Part shown: positions 31,786 to 41,757 of the stretch, piece after piece
Layout of the letters: each line of letters starts with the position of its first letter
Numbering within the stretch: the stretch's first letter is position 1
Assembly: GCF_017377875.1 (NCBI RefSeq)
Contig: NZ_CP070975.1
Span: forward strand, 868,001-932,000
Direction: 5' to 3'
Source: Alcaligenes sp. SORT26
Lineage (GTDB): Bacteria > Pseudomonadota > Gammaproteobacteria > Burkholderiales > Burkholderiaceae_B
DNA: 64,000 nucleotides
The notes under the pieces: model-generated
The model's input: only the letters and a program-made list of their open reading frames with translations
Told to the model about the DNA's origin: nothing
Database searches by the model: none
Program-made: the position numbers and the translations under genes

Positions 31786-34396
31786 GTCCCTGCGCGTTGA
31801 GCAGTTCAAGCGTTTCCGTCAGCCTGTAGCGCTGGACAAGCTGGATCCCGGTCTGAACATCATTAGTGCTCCCAACGAGGCCGGTAAAAGCACCCTGGCC
31901 GAAGCCTTGCGTACAGTGTTTTTCGAGCGATATGGCACAGGGACCCTGACTAAAATTCTCCCTTGGGGCGATTCCTCTGCCGCACCGGAAATCGAGCTGA
32001 ATTTCAGCCTGAATGGCCAGGATATGCGCCTGAGCAAACGCTTCTTCAAACGCAAGCGCTGCGACCTGTATATCGGCAATCAGCACCTGGACAATGACGA
32101 GGCCGAGCAATACCTGGCCCAGCAGATGGGCTTTGAATACGCCGCCAAAGGCAGCAGTCAGGCCCGTAACTGGGGCGTGCCGGGCCTGTTGTGGATCGAG
32201 CAAGGGCAGGGTCAAGACCTGCGCAGCTCGGTTGAACACGCCAGCGGGACCTTGCAGCAGGCCTTGGGCAGTGAAATCGCTGATCTGACCAGTGCAGACG
32301 GCGATTATCTGATTGAACAGGCTCAGCAACAGCTAGACCAATATGTGACCCAGGCTCAAGAACAGCCGCGCGGCGTCTGGCTGGCCGCTCAAAAAGAAGC
32401 TAAAGAACTGGAAGAACAGTTGCAAAGCCAACAATCGGCTTTGCAGCAGTATCAGCAGTGGGTAGACGAACTGGCGCAAGCACGGCAGCAAATCGCCCAG
32501 GCAGAAAGCAGTCGCCCTTGGGAACAACTGCGTGAGCAGGCCAAGCAAGTGCAGATTCAACTGGCCCAAGCCCGCCAACTGCAGGAGCGCGCCAAAGAGC
32601 TGCAACAAGCCCTGACCATGCTGGAAGAGCGTGAAAAGCTCTACCAACAAGCCGGTGAGCGCGACCAGGAATGGGCCAGCCAACGTAGCCAGCGGGCGGG
32701 GCAGATCACAAGCTTAGGCTCCAAACTGGAGCAAGAGCAGGGCATTCTAAGCAGCCTTAGCCAGCGTCTGGAACAGGCCCGCAGCCATAAGGAGGCCAGC
32801 CAACAAGAGCAGGAACGTGCTCGTGCCTGGCAACAATGGTTTCAGGAGCAAGCGGCTTTTGAAGGGACGCAGCAGCAATTGCAGCAGGTACAAGGGCAAC
32901 TGGAAGAACTGAGCAAGCTGGAAGCCCAGTTGGCTCAGTGCGGCGCGGCCTTGGTCCAATTGAAAATCAGCGACGAGGCTCTGGAGCAGTTACGCCAGCA
33001 AAACCAGCTTATTCAGCGCCTGCAGCATCAGCTTGAAACCATTTCCACCGAACTGCAGATTGACCTGCAAGAAGGCGCCAGCCTGCTTCTGGACGGCGAG
33101 CCTGTTCAGGGTCAACACCGCGCCCACCTTAGCGCCAGCACTCGGATTGAATTGCCGGGCCTGGGTCAGCTACGCATTATCCCTGGTGGCCGTGATCTGG
33201 GCAAAGTGCAGCAACAACTGGCGCAAACCCAGCAGGATTACGCACAAGCACTGGCTCAGCTAGGCGGAAAAAACCTGGACGAACTGGAGCGTCGCCGCGA
33301 ACAGTACCGGGAGCAAGAACAACAGGATCGCCTGCTGCGTACCTCCATGAAGGCGCTGGCTCCCCAAGGTAAAGCTCATTTACAAGGCCTGGTCCAGGCC
33401 GCCCAGCAGCGCGTGGCCCCACAGCGCCCCGGTGGAGAGGCCATTGAAGCCACGGAACTGGGCCGTATCGCGCAAACCGCCGCCTTGGCGGAACAGCAAT
33501 ATCGCGCGCTGGAGAGCGACTGGCATGACGCCCGCGAGACCGTCGCCCGCACTCAGGCTCGTCTGGAGCAGGCCCAGGCTGAAGCGCAAAGCCTGGAACA
33601 GCAATGGGCTGACCCGCAACGCCAGCAAGCCCAGCAAGAGCGTGAACAGCAGTGGGGCCAGCTACGTCTGCAACGCGAGCAGCGTCTGGCTGATCAGAAA
33701 GCGCTGGAAGCCGAACTGGCCGCCTTGTCCGTCTCGGTTCTGGAGCAGGATCTGCTGCGTTTTGAACGCAGCGCCCAACAGCAAGAGCAAAGCTATAACG
33801 ACGCCCGTCTGGCCGCTCAACTGGTGCAGACCCGCCTGGAAACACACGGTGCCCAAGGCCTGGAAGAACAAATCGATCAGACCTCTTTGCGCTTGAATGA
33901 TTGCCAGCGTCGCTGTGCAAGCTACGAGCGCCGTGTGGACGCCTTGCGCCTGCTGCTGTCCGTACTGCGCGAGCAGCGCAATACCTTGACCCAAAGGCTG
34001 CACGAGCCTCTGCAAAAGCACATCAACCACTATCTGCGCCTGCTCTTGGGCAAGGCACGGGTAGAGCTGGACGAGTATCTGGCTCCGCGCTGGCTGCAAC
34101 GCGACAGCGGACAAGGGCTGGCGGACGATATCGACGGTTTGAGCTTTGGTGCGCGCGAGCAAATTGGCCTGATCGCACGCCTGGCCTATGCGGATTTATT
34201 GCAGCAGGCCGGACGTCCCACGTTGCTGATTCTGGATGACGTTCTGGTCCACAGCGACAACGAACGTCTGGGCGCCATGAAGCGCATTATTCATGACGCT
34301 GCCCAACGCCATCAAATCCTGCTTTTCACCTGTCAGGCCGATAAGTGGATGGACATGGGTGTTGCGCTCCGGCCCGTGCCGCAAGGCGTACAATAG
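31775..34396 (+). CDS. SbcC/Rad50-like ATPase without zinc hook (YhaN-type)
   Basis: An 873-residue SMC-like protein, partner of the upstream nuclease. Walker A is [10 protein letters not shown] at 31-40; the ABC signature LSFGAREQ starts at about 789 and Walker B LLILDD at about 817, followed by the H-loop region. Between lies a very Gln- and Glu-rich coiled coil of about 550 residues. No CxxC zinc hook is visible in the middle, unlike Rad50 or SbcC. ATG 31775 is used, behind AAGGAAAG and inside the nuclease gene's end. Coils are shorter than in SbcC (about 1050 residues). It tethers or remodels DNA for the nuclease by ATP-driven movement. Confidence 0.8.
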   Translation: MHIKSLRVEQFKRFRQPVALDKLDPGLNIISAPNEAGKSTLAEALRTVFFERYGTGTLTKILPWGDSSAAPEIELNFSLNGQDMRLSKRFFKRKRCDLYIGNQHLDNDEAEQYLAQQMGFEYAAKGSSQARNWGVPGLLWIEQGQGQDLRSSVEHASGTLQQALGSEIADLTSADGDYLIEQAQQQLDQYVTQAQEQPRGVWLAAQKEAKELEEQLQSQQSALQQYQQWVDELAQARQQIAQAESSRPWEQLREQAKQVQIQLAQARQLQERAKELQQALTMLEEREKLYQQAGERDQEWASQRSQRAGQITSLGSKLEQEQGILSSLSQRLEQARSHKEASQQEQERARAWQQWFQEQAAFEGTQQQLQQVQGQLEELSKLEAQLAQCGAALVQLKISDEALEQLRQQNQLIQRLQHQLETISTELQIDLQEGASLLLDGEPVQGQHRAHLSASTRIELPGLGQLRIIPGGRDLGKVQQQLAQTQQDYAQALAQLGGKNLDELERRREQYREQEQQDRLLRTSMKALAPQGKAHLQGLVQAAQQRVAPQRPGGEAIEATELGRIAQTAALAEQQYRALESDWHDARETVARTQARLEQAQAEAQSLEQQWADPQRQQAQQEREQQWGQLRLQREQRLADQKALEAELAALSVSVLEQDLLRFERSAQQQEQSYNDARLAAQLVQTRLETHGAQGLEEQIDQTSLRLNDCQRRCASYERRVDALRLLLSVLREQRNTLTQRLHEPLQKHINHYLRLLLGKARVELDEYLAPRWLQRDSGQGLADDIDGLSFGAREQIGLIARLAYADLLQQAGRPTLLILDDVLVHSDNERLGAMKRIIHDAAQRHQILLFTCQADKWMDMGVALRPVPQGVQ

Positions 34397-34425
34397 GCGT
34401 TTTGATTTTTGTCCGGAGCCTTGCC

Positions 34426-35163
34426 TTGTCTGAAACCGCTACGATTGCACGCCCCTCGGGTCGATCCGCTGCACAATGCCGTCCTATCGAACTGGTGACC
34501 GGTTTTACCCGTCACGCCGAAGGCTCGGTGTTGATCCGTCTGGGTGAAACCCATGTACTGTGCAATGCCAGCGTGCTCGACAAAGTCCCTCCCTTTCTGA
34601 AAGGCAAGGAACAGGGCTGGGTCACGGCGGAGTACGGCATGCTGCCTCGCTCTACGCACACCCGCTCGGATCGCGAAGCGGCCCGTGGCAAGCAAAATGG
34701 CCGTACCCAGGAAATCCAGCGTCTGATCGGCCGCAGCCTGCGTGCTGTCTTCGATCTGAAGGCCCTGGGTGAGCGCACCATTCACATTGACTGCGACGTC
34801 CTGCAAGCCGACGGCGGCACCCGCTGCGCCAGCATCACGGGCGCCTGGGTAGCAGCCAGCCTGGCCGTGCGCAGCCTGCAAGAGCAGGGCAAGCTGCAAG
34901 CCTCGCCCATTCTGGATCAGCTAGCCGCCGTCTCGGTCGGCGTATACGAATCCAACCCCGTGCTGGATCTGGATTATCTGGAAGACTCTGCCTGCGGCGT
35001 GGACATGAATATCGTCATGACAGGCAGTGGCAATCTGGTCGAAGTGCAGGGCACCGCAGAAGGGCAAACCTTTGCCCGTCCTACCCTGAACCGCTTGCTG
35101 GATCTGGCCGAGCAGGGCATTGCCGAATTGATGCAAGCTCAAAAACAAGCTTTGCAGGGCTGA
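34426..35163 (+). CDS. rph: Ribonuclease PH
   Basis: Phosphate-dependent 3'-5' exoribonuclease that trims tRNA precursors. The 245-residue protein includes [44 protein letters not shown], the [19 protein letters not shown] signature and [15 protein letters not shown] start at 34426 is chosen: GGAG lies eight bases upstream and the resulting N-terminus ([12 protein letters not shown]) has the usual length; no ATG fits. It starts 30 bases after the SMC-like gene. Confidence 0.92.
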   Translation: MSETATIARPSGRSAAQCRPIELVTGFTRHAEGSVLIRLGETHVLCNASVLDKVPPFLKGKEQGWVTAEYGMLPRSTHTRSDREAARGKQNGRTQEIQRLIGRSLRAVFDLKALGERTIHIDCDVLQADGGTRCASITGAWVAASLAVRSLQEQGKLQASPILDQLAAVSVGVYESNPVLDLDYLEDSACGVDMNIVMTGSGNLVEVQGTAEGQTFARPTLNRLLDLAEQGIAELMQAQKQALQG

Positions 35164-35322
35164 TTGTTATGAATTGGGTCTGTCCTGCCACCTACGCCAC
35201 ACGGCCAGGTAGCAGGACAGACCCGCTATTGGGACGCCGTGCCGTCCCGCGCAGCATCCACTGCCTGGCACGGCGCCTTGCCATCTTTACTGAACAGGGC
35301 GCTTTAGCGTCTGCAGCGACTT

Positions 35323-35934
35323 ATGAACACTGAATCCAAGCGTGTGGTCCTGGCTTCCAACAATGCCGGCAAGCTCAAAGAGTTTTCGGCCATCTTGGCT
35401 CAGGCCGGTATCAGCATGGTTCCGCAAGGCCAGTTGGACATTCCCGAGGCCGAGGAACCCTTTGCCACTTTCATCGAAAACGCCTTGGCCAAAGCGCGCC
35501 ACGCCAGCCAGTTAAGCGGCTTGCCCGCCCTGGCCGACGACTCCGGCCTCTGTGTACGTGCGCTCGATGAAGCACCCGGCGTTTATTCCGCCCGCTTTGC
35601 AGCACGTGAACGGGGTGGCGAGAAGTCCGATTCAGCCAATAACGCCTTGCTGGTAGAACGCCTGCAAGGACAAAGCGACCGCCGCGCCTGTTATGTGGCC
35701 GTTCTGGTGTATGTGCGCCATGCCCAGGACCCACGGCCCATCGTGATTGAAGGCGTGTGGGAAGGGGAGATTCAGGATCAGCCCGAAGGCGATAACGGCT
35801 TTGGCTACGACCCGCATTTCTACTTGCCTGAGCTCAAACAAACCGCTGCGCAGCTCTCGCCTGAAGTGAAGAACAAGTACAGCCATCGTGCGCAAGCCAT
35901 GCGAGCGCTCCTGGCACGCCTGGCCGACGAGTAA
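35323..35934 (+). CDS. rdgB: dITP/XTP pyrophosphatase (HAM1 family)
   Basis: Removes non-canonical purine nucleoside triphosphates from the pool. The 203-residue protein starts with the substrate motif RVVLASNNAGKLKEF, has FIENALAKARHAS, LPALADDSGLCVRAL, APGVYSARFA and the C-terminal GYDPHFYLPE and SHRAQAM motifs. These cover the whole family pattern. It follows rph after 160 bases and precedes hemW by four, a common arrangement in betaproteobacteria. Confidence 0.93.
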   Translation: MNTESKRVVLASNNAGKLKEFSAILAQAGISMVPQGQLDIPEAEEPFATFIENALAKARHASQLSGLPALADDSGLCVRALDEAPGVYSARFAARERGGEKSDSANNALLVERLQGQSDRRACYVAVLVYVRHAQDPRPIVIEGVWEGEIQDQPEGDNGFGYDPHFYLPELKQTAAQLSPEVKNKYSHRAQAMRALLARLADE

Positions 35935-35938
35935 AAAC

Positions 35939-37153
35939 ATGACTGTTTTCTCTCCCGAGGTACGCATCCGACCGGGTTCCGGACCTGCAACCCTATTGCC
36001 CAGCCTGCCGCCCCTTTCCGTCTACGTGCACGTGCCCTGGTGTGTGCGCAAGTGCCCGTACTGTGACTTCAACTCACACGAAGCACCGGCAGAACTGCCC
36101 GAAAACGAGTATCTGGACGCCTTGCAAGCTGATCTGGAACAGACCTTGCCGCTGGTCTGGGGCAGACAGGTTATTTCCGTCTTTATTGGCGGTGGCACCC
36201 CCAGCCTGCTGTCAGCCCAGGCCTTGGACCGCATGCTGGCCTTGCTGCGCTCCCATCTGAACTTGCTGCCCGATGCAGAAATCACCCTGGAAGCCAATCC
36301 CGGCGCCTCGGAAGCCTCGCGCTTCATGGATTTCGCGCAGAGTGGCGTAAACCGGATTTCCCTGGGAATTCAAAGCTTTAATGATGAGGCCCTGAAAGCC
36401 CTGGGCCGGATTCACGACAGCCAGCAAGCGCGTCAGGCCATTGAAGCCGCCATGAAGGCCGTGGACCGCGTCAATCTGGACGTCATGTACGCCTTGCCAG
36501 GTCAGACGCCTGCGCAATCGGAGCAGGACATTTTGCAGGCCATGTCCTATGAGACCGAGCATTTGTCGCTCTACCATTTGACGCTGGAACCCAATACTGT
36601 CTTCGCGAAATACCCGCCAGCCTTGCCCGATGACGACGATAGCGCCGCCATGCAGGACCGCCTGATCGAGCTGACCGCCAGCCGTGGCTGGAACCAGTAC
36701 GAGATTTCGGCCTACAGCAAGCGCGGCGGTCATAGCCGCCACAATCTGAACTACTGGGAGTTTGGCGACTATATCGGCATAGGCCCGGGCGCTCACGGCA
36801 AGCTGTCCTTTCACGACCGCATTATCCGTACCGCGACCACCCGCAGCCCGGCGCAATGGATGCAGAACGCCGTCAAGCGCGATGGCAGCCATTACGCCCA
36901 CAATGCCCGCGTCACCGCTAAAGACTTGCCTTTTGAGTTCATGCTGAACGTACTGCGCCTGAAAGAGGGTGTTCCGTCCCAGTACTTCCCGGAACGTACT
37001 GGTGTACCCCTGACGCAGATCCTGCCCGTCATCAAGCGCAATATCGAAAAAGGTTTGCTGGCGTCCGATCCAATCCGTATTCGGACCACGGATTTAGGCT
37101 GGCGCTTTCTAAATGATTTACAGGAAGCATTCCTTCCCGATGAAGGTTCCTGA
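35939..37153 (+). CDS. hemW: HemW, radical SAM haem chaperone
   Basis: A 404-residue radical SAM protein related to oxygen-independent coproporphyrinogen oxidase. The [4Fe-4S] cluster cysteines are C35-x3-C39-x2-C42 (CVRKCPYC). Further motifs are FIGGGTPSLLS, ITLEANPG, VNRISLGIQSFND and YALPGQT. The N-terminal CNRC-type motif of true HemN is absent, so HemW, which inserts haem into proteins, is preferred. ATG 35939 lies four bases after rdgB. Confidence 0.9.
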   Translation: MTVFSPEVRIRPGSGPATLLPSLPPLSVYVHVPWCVRKCPYCDFNSHEAPAELPENEYLDALQADLEQTLPLVWGRQVISVFIGGGTPSLLSAQALDRMLALLRSHLNLLPDAEITLEANPGASEASRFMDFAQSGVNRISLGIQSFNDEALKALGRIHDSQQARQAIEAAMKAVDRVNLDVMYALPGQTPAQSEQDILQAMSYETEHLSLYHLTLEPNTVFAKYPPALPDDDDSAAMQDRLIELTASRGWNQYEISAYSKRGGHSRHNLNYWEFGDYIGIGPGAHGKLSFHDRIIRTATTRSPAQWMQNAVKRDGSHYAHNARVTAKDLPFEFMLNVLRLKEGVPSQYFPERTGVPLTQILPVIKRNIEKGLLASDPIRIRTTDLGWRFLNDLQEAFLPDEGS

Positions 37154-37182
37154 CATTTAATTGTTTATTTAAGACATTTTTT

Positions 37183-37200
37183 ATTGTGCATCTGCACAAT
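37183..37200. promoter_or_regulatory. Palindrome upstream of glnA
   Basis: ATTGTGCA-TC-TGCACAAT is a perfect inverted repeat 20 bases before the sigma-54-type promoter. Its half-sites face the other way from the usual NtrC GCAC-N7-GTGC pattern, so the binding protein is uncertain. Confidence 0.4.
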
Positions 37201-37218
37201 TGCTCTACAATTAATTTC

Positions 37219-37234
37219 TGGTAAGTCCTATGCC
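37219..37234 (+). promoter_or_regulatory. Sigma-54-type promoter of glnA
   Basis: TGGTAAGTCCTATGCC has the invariant GG (37220-37221) and GC (37232-37233) at the exact sigma-54 spacing, with 7 of 10 consensus positions of TGGCAC-N5-TTGC. Nitrogen-regulated transcription would start near 37245, leaving a leader of about 135 bases. Confidence 0.55.
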
Positions 37235-37380
37235 ATAACGACTTTATCGATGCCGGCCTGTTTGCATCTAATTCAGCCCCGATTCTGATAAGCGCGGTTA
37301 AGACCTGCCTTAGTGGGTTACACAATGATCCGCGCCACTCCTCCTCTCTTTTTGTTAACGTCATTGACGCTGGAGTAACC

Positions 37381-38793
37381 ATGTCCTCCCCCGAAGATGT
37401 TCTGAAGATCATCGCCGAACGCGAAATCACGTTTGTCGATTTCCGCTTTACCGATACCCTGGGCCGCGAGCACCACTTGACCACCCCTGCACACGCGGTG
37501 GACGAGGATCGCTTTGAGTCTGGTGTCGCCTTTGACGGCTCTTCCTTGCCTGGCTGGAAAGGAATTGAAGCCTCGGACATGTTGCTCATCCCGGACGCGA
37601 AAACCGCCCGTATGGACCCGTTCCGTGAAGAGCCCACCCTGATTCTGACCTGCGATGTGGTCGAGCCTTCCGATTTGAAAGGTTACGACCGCGACCCACG
37701 TTCGCTGGCCAAGCGTGCTGAAGCCTACCTGCGCTCCAGCGGTTTGGGCGATACCGCCTACTTTGGTCCCGAGCCAGAATTCTTCGTGTTCGACGGTATT
37801 ACCTGGAACGACGACATGTCGGGCAGCTTCGTGAAGATTCGCTCTGACGAAGCCCCCTGGTCGCGTGGTCTGGAACTCAATGGCAATAACCTGGGTCACC
37901 GTCCTGGCATCAAAGGCGGCTACGTTCCTGTTTCGCCTACGGATTCGTTTGCAGACCTGCGCTCCGAAATGTGTTTGCTGCTGGAACAGCAGGGCGTTCC
38001 TGTTGAAATCCATCACCACGAAGTGGCGGCTCCTGGTCAATTGGAAATCGGTACTCGCTTCTCGACCCTGGTCGAACGCGCAGACTGGAACCAGATCATG
38101 AAGTACACCATCCATAACGTGGCTCACGTTTATGGCAAAACGGCAACTTTCATGCCCAAGCCTGTGGTCGGTGACAACGGTTCCGGCATGCACGTGCACC
38201 AGTCCATCTGGAAAGACGGCCAGAACTTGTTTGCCGGTAACGAATACGCCGGTCTGTCCGAGTTCGCGCTGTTCTACATTGGCGGCATCATCAAGCACGC
38301 CCGTGCCCTGAACGCCATCACCAACCCCACGACCAACTCCTACAAGCGTCTGGTTCCGCACTTTGAAGCTCCGGTCAAACTGGCGTACTCCGCCCGTAAC
38401 CGCTCGGCCTCGATCCGCATTCCCTACGTCAGCAACCCCAAGGCACGTCGTGTGGAAGCCCGCTTCCCCGATCCAATGGCCAACCCATACCTGGCTTTCT
38501 CCGCCTTGATGATGGCCGGTCTGGACGGTGTGCAGAACAAGATTCACCCCGGCGATGCAGCCGACAAGAACTTGTACGATCTGCCACCCGAAGAAGATGC
38601 AAAAATCCCAACCGTTTGTGTGTCGCTGGAACAAGCTATCGAGTCCCTGGACAAAGATCGCGAATTCCTGACCCGTGGCGGTGTTTTCAGCAATGAAATG
38701 CTGGATGCCTTCATCGAGCTCAAGCAAGCTGAAATCACCCGTCTGCGTATGGTTCCGCATCCGGTTGAATTCGACATGTACTACAGCCTTTAA
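37381..38793 (+). CDS. glnA: Glutamine synthetase type I
   Basis: Makes glutamine from glutamate, ammonia and ATP. The 470-residue subunit (dodecamer) has [16 protein letters not shown], the substrate-site motif PEPEFFVFD, the ATP motif [16 protein letters not shown] and the adenylylation loop NLYDLPPEE, whose tyrosine is the target of GlnE. It is therefore the GSI-beta form controlled by adenylylation. No ntrB or ntrC gene follows; a terminator does. A sigma-54-type promoter precedes it. Confidence 0.96.
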   Translation: MSSPEDVLKIIAEREITFVDFRFTDTLGREHHLTTPAHAVDEDRFESGVAFDGSSLPGWKGIEASDMLLIPDAKTARMDPFREEPTLILTCDVVEPSDLKGYDRDPRSLAKRAEAYLRSSGLGDTAYFGPEPEFFVFDGITWNDDMSGSFVKIRSDEAPWSRGLELNGNNLGHRPGIKGGYVPVSPTDSFADLRSEMCLLLEQQGVPVEIHHHEVAAPGQLEIGTRFSTLVERADWNQIMKYTIHNVAHVYGKTATFMPKPVVGDNGSGMHVHQSIWKDGQNLFAGNEYAGLSEFALFYIGGIIKHARALNAITNPTTNSYKRLVPHFEAPVKLAYSARNRSASIRIPYVSNPKARRVEARFPDPMANPYLAFSALMMAGLDGVQNKIHPGDAADKNLYDLPPEEDAKIPTVCVSLEQAIESLDKDREFLTRGGVFSNEMLDAFIELKQAEITRLRMVPHPVEFDMYYSL

Positions 38794-38802
38794 GATCGAA
38801 GG

Positions 38803-38860
38803 TGCTGGCAATTCTTGCCAGCAGGATAAAAAAAGAGCAGCCTTCGGGCTGCTCTTTTTG
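38803..38860 (+). terminator. Double hairpin terminator of glnA
   Basis: A perfect TGCTGGCA/TGCCAGCA hairpin (38803-38823) is followed by AAAGAGCAGCC-TTCG-GGCTGCTCTTT (38832-38857) with a T run. The second is a strong intrinsic terminator. Confidence 0.9.
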
Positions 38861-38928
38861 TACTTGCAAGTCGTGCTGAGACGATTACCATACGCAGTCA
38901 ATAAATCACTATCGTCATGGAAGTAGAG

Positions 38929-39387
38929 ATGGATCTGGTTTTTCAATGGAAGCAGTTGGATGATCTGTCCACGCGGGAACTGTACACAATCATTCAGGCG
39001 CGTGAGGCAGTGTTTGTGGTCGAGCAGGCCTGCGCCTATCAGGAAGTTGATGGTCTGGATGTACATTCCTGGCATCTTTCCGTGCTGAAGGACGGCGAAC
39101 TGGCAGCGTACGCCCGTGTCGTTGAGCCAGGCCTGAAATACGAGCAGCCATCTATAGGCAGAGTCCTGACCCTGGCCAAATTCAGAAGCCTGAAAATTGG
39201 CTACGCTCTGGTGGCAGAAGCGATTCGTTTCACGGAAGATCGCTATCCCGGTGCCGGAATACGCATTGGTGCCCAGGCACACTTGCAGAAGTTCTACGGG
39301 TCCTTAGGCTTCGAGCCGGTAGGCGATGTGTACGACGAGGACGACATTCCTCATATTGATATGGTCAAACCCGCTGTCATTGCCTGA
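38929..39387 (+). CDS. elaA: ElaA-like GNAT N-acetyltransferase
   Basis: A 152-residue acetyltransferase of the ElaA group. Recognisable parts are LYTIIQAREAVFVVEQACAY near the N-terminus, GRVLTLAKFRSLKIGYALV (the acetyl-CoA-binding region, with K or R in place of the usual RG) and AQAHLQKFYGSLGFEPVG near the end. ATG 38929 is preferred over the ATG at 38917 because GGAAG lies just before it. The substrate of ElaA proteins is not established. Confidence 0.82.
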   Translation: MDLVFQWKQLDDLSTRELYTIIQAREAVFVVEQACAYQEVDGLDVHSWHLSVLKDGELAAYARVVEPGLKYEQPSIGRVLTLAKFRSLKIGYALVAEAIRFTEDRYPGAGIRIGAQAHLQKFYGSLGFEPVGDVYDEDDIPHIDMVKPAVIA

Positions 39388-39507
39388 TGTGATCACTGTA
39401 TGTGAGTGACGACTGCCACTGCGCAAAATGACTTAAGTCAGACCGCAGACCAGACCACCTGCTCAAGAGTCTTTCTGAAAATCACTAGCAGGTGGCAGAT
39501 ATTGATC

Positions 39508-40437
39508 TTAGTCCGCGCTTAGTCCTGGCAAGCCATAGCTATCCCGCTGCTTCTTCAAATACTCAATCAAGGCACGCGCCGAGTTCGACAAGTGTCGTCT
39601 ATGTGTATAAGCCAACACCAGGCGTAAAGGCGCGGGAGGTAAGGGCAGGGGAACCGGGATCAGCCGCCCCTGTTCAATCTCTTTTTGACAGCTTTGCCGC
39701 CCTAAAATCGCAAAACCCAATCCTTTCACCGCTCCGGCACCGGCCAATAAACCGCTATTGACCCGAAATCGGCTGGCAACACTCAAGATCTGAAACTTCC
39801 CATCCGGCAATACAAACTGCCAGGCCTGACCATCCAGCGCCGTATCCGTGCTAATGCAGGGTAGTTGCTCCAGCTCCTCCAGAGTGGCAGGCATTCCGTA
39901 CTGCTCAATCAAAGAGGGCGCAGCCACAACCTGACAATCAAAGGAGCAAAGCTCCTGCACCACCAGGCTGCTATCGGCCAAAGCCCCACGACACATCAAT
40001 AAAGCCAGATCAAAATCCTGCGCCAGCACTTTGGGGCCTTCCAGATTGGTCTGGCAATGCAACTCCAGATCCGGATGCTGCGCCGCAAAATCCGCCAACA
40101 CCGTCGCCAATAAAACCGGGCCGACTTCCGAGGGAATACAAATCCGCAAACGCCCCGACAAACGCGTACGCTGATCCAGCAAATCCTGCTCCGCCTGCTT
40201 CAAGGCGCCCCACCAGGGCTGTACCGTGTCGAACAGACCTTGGCCCACACTGCTCAAGCGCAACTGTCGGGAGTTACGCTCCAACAAGCGCTGACCCACT
40301 TGCCGCTCTAACTGGGCTACATAACGGCTGACGTTAGACGTAGGCAAGTCCAGCACTTGAGCGGCCGCCGTAAAACTGCCACTTTCAGCGACTTGTACAA
40401 ACACCCGCAAGGCATTCAGATTTAGCTGGGAGCTCAT
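39508..40437 (-). CDS. LysR-family transcriptional regulator
   Basis: A 309-residue LysR protein from ATG 40437. The N-terminal helix-turn-helix is LNALRVFVQVAESGSFTAAAQVLDLPTSNVSRYVAQLE; an effector domain follows. It is divergent from an MFS gene 100 bases away, and the intergenic region contains TTGA-TAAC-TCAA (40453-40464), a small dyad that would suit a LysR site. It probably controls the MFS gene. The sequence resembles the CrgA/DsdC-like group with PTSNVSR in the recognition helix. Confidence 0.83.
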   Translation of the reverse strand: MSSQLNLNALRVFVQVAESGSFTAAAQVLDLPTSNVSRYVAQLERQVGQRLLERNSRQLRLSSVGQGLFDTVQPWWGALKQAEQDLLDQRTRLSGRLRICIPSEVGPVLLATVLADFAAQHPDLELHCQTNLEGPKVLAQDFDLALLMCRGALADSSLVVQELCSFDCQVVAAPSLIEQYGMPATLEELEQLPCISTDTALDGQAWQFVLPDGKFQILSVASRFRVNSGLLAGAGAVKGLGFAILGRQSCQKEIEQGRLIPVPLPLPPAPLRLVLAYTHRRHLSNSARALIEYLKKQRDSYGLPGLSAD

Positions 40438-40539
40438 CAGACAATCCCGATTTTGATAACTCAATATTCAAATTATAGAGACTACATATCAAAACCATGA
40501 AGAACTAGCCTAGAACCTTGTTTCTTTACGGTCATTACC

Positions 40540-41733
40540 ATGTCTGAATCTGAAGTTTCCCATCCCAAGCAACGGGCTCGGGCCGTCTCCTTTATCCAGT
40601 TTGTGCACGCCCTGGAGTTCATGGCGCTAACTCCGCTCTTTGTCTGGATGGCAGTCGATTTTGACGTTCCACCCGCCTATGCTGGCTATGCCGCCTCTCT
40701 GTATATGGGGGCCGCGGCCTTATCCGGTGTGCTGGCTGCGCGCTGGATGCCCAAGCTGTCCTTGAAACCCTTGCTGCTCCTGGCCCTGTGTTTTCTTGCC
40801 GTGTTGACTGCCTTGGGAGCCCTTAGCTCGCACTTTGCCTTATTTCTGGTACTGCGCCTGGGAGCAGGCTTATTAGGCGGGTTTTTAATGAGTGCGGCTA
40901 TGACCTTGCTTTTGAATGGCATGAATGCCGAGCAGCGCACAGACGCCATTGCCATTGTGGTCAGCGCCTTTGCCTTGGTCAGTGTTGTCGGTATGCCTAC
41001 GACCTTATTCATCGCAGTAAATGCAGGCTGGCGTATCGCCATGCTGGTTCTGGCCGTTCTTTGCTTGCTTGCCTGCGTCTTGGCTTACTTCTTTCTGCCG
41101 TCAAGCTCTCCTGTGATCACTCAAACAAGCTCCAAGCCCTTGGGGAGGGGCGTCTGGCGGTGGTTGAGCCTGCCCGCTATTGCTCAGGCTGGCTCACTAT
41201 TACTGATTCCCGTCCTGATTCCTGTCCTGGCTCTGCGCTACGGCACGGAACTGCCGCAGATACCGTTCATTTTTGTTCTGGGGGGGATCGCAGCCTTGCT
41301 GGCTTCGCGCCTGTCGGCCGTAGGTATCAAGAAGTGGAGGGAAACCACGGTCGCCAATCTAGGCACACTGGTTTTGATCCTGTCTCTGATCTTGCTGGCA
41401 GTGGGTTGGGGGACGGCTTACGGATTCATGATCCTGTTCATGGCGGGAACCTATATCCGCCTGGTTTGTGCCAGCGCCTACAGCGCCAGCTATCCCGATC
41501 AGGCCCAGCGTGCTCGCTTCATGGCCTTGCAGACCACAGGCAATCACATAGGCAGCTTTATTGCCTTGGCTGTGCCTTCCCTGATTTTTAGTGATCAGGA
41601 GGTTTCTCTATCAGTACTGCATACCTTGCTCTTGCTGACAGTGCTGATCGCCTTTGCCTTGCCAGTCCTGATGCGTTTTGCTGCCCGCAGGCCCTCTGTG
41701 CAGATTGGGCAAACGCCCGTCAAAGGGCAGTAA
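40540..41733 (+). CDS. MFS transporter (arabinose-efflux/DHA1 type)
   Basis: A 397-residue inner-membrane transporter with about 12 helices, beginning with a polar stretch (SESEVSHPKQRARAVS) and then a helix QFVHALEFMALTPLFVWM. The style is that of DHA1 sugar or drug efflux proteins. It is paired with the divergent LysR gene. Its gene ends 24 bases from the 3' end of fbpC, which is convergent. Substrate unknown. Confidence 0.75.
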   Translation: MSESEVSHPKQRARAVSFIQFVHALEFMALTPLFVWMAVDFDVPPAYAGYAASLYMGAAALSGVLAARWMPKLSLKPLLLLALCFLAVLTALGALSSHFALFLVLRLGAGLLGGFLMSAAMTLLLNGMNAEQRTDAIAIVVSAFALVSVVGMPTTLFIAVNAGWRIAMLVLAVLCLLACVLAYFFLPSSSPVITQTSSKPLGRGVWRWLSLPAIAQAGSLLLIPVLIPVLALRYGTELPQIPFIFVLGGIAALLASRLSAVGIKKWRETTVANLGTLVLILSLILLAVGWGTAYGFMILFMAGTYIRLVCASAYSASYPDQAQRARFMALQTTGNHIGSFIALAVPSLIFSDQEVSLSVLHTLLLLTVLIAFALPVLMRFAARRPSVQIGQTPVKGQ

Positions 41734-41757
41734 GACCCGTCCGATCAAAGAACCAAG

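Noticed and set aside
37183-37200. Classical NtrC enhancer site
   Set aside because: The half-sites are GTGCA..TGCAC, the reverse of the GCAC..GTGC pattern, so it was listed only as an unassigned palindrome.
37318-39282. A 654-residue open frame antisense to glnA
   Set aside because: It mirrors the glnA codons, has no recognisable domain, and glnA on the other strand is complete and unmistakable.
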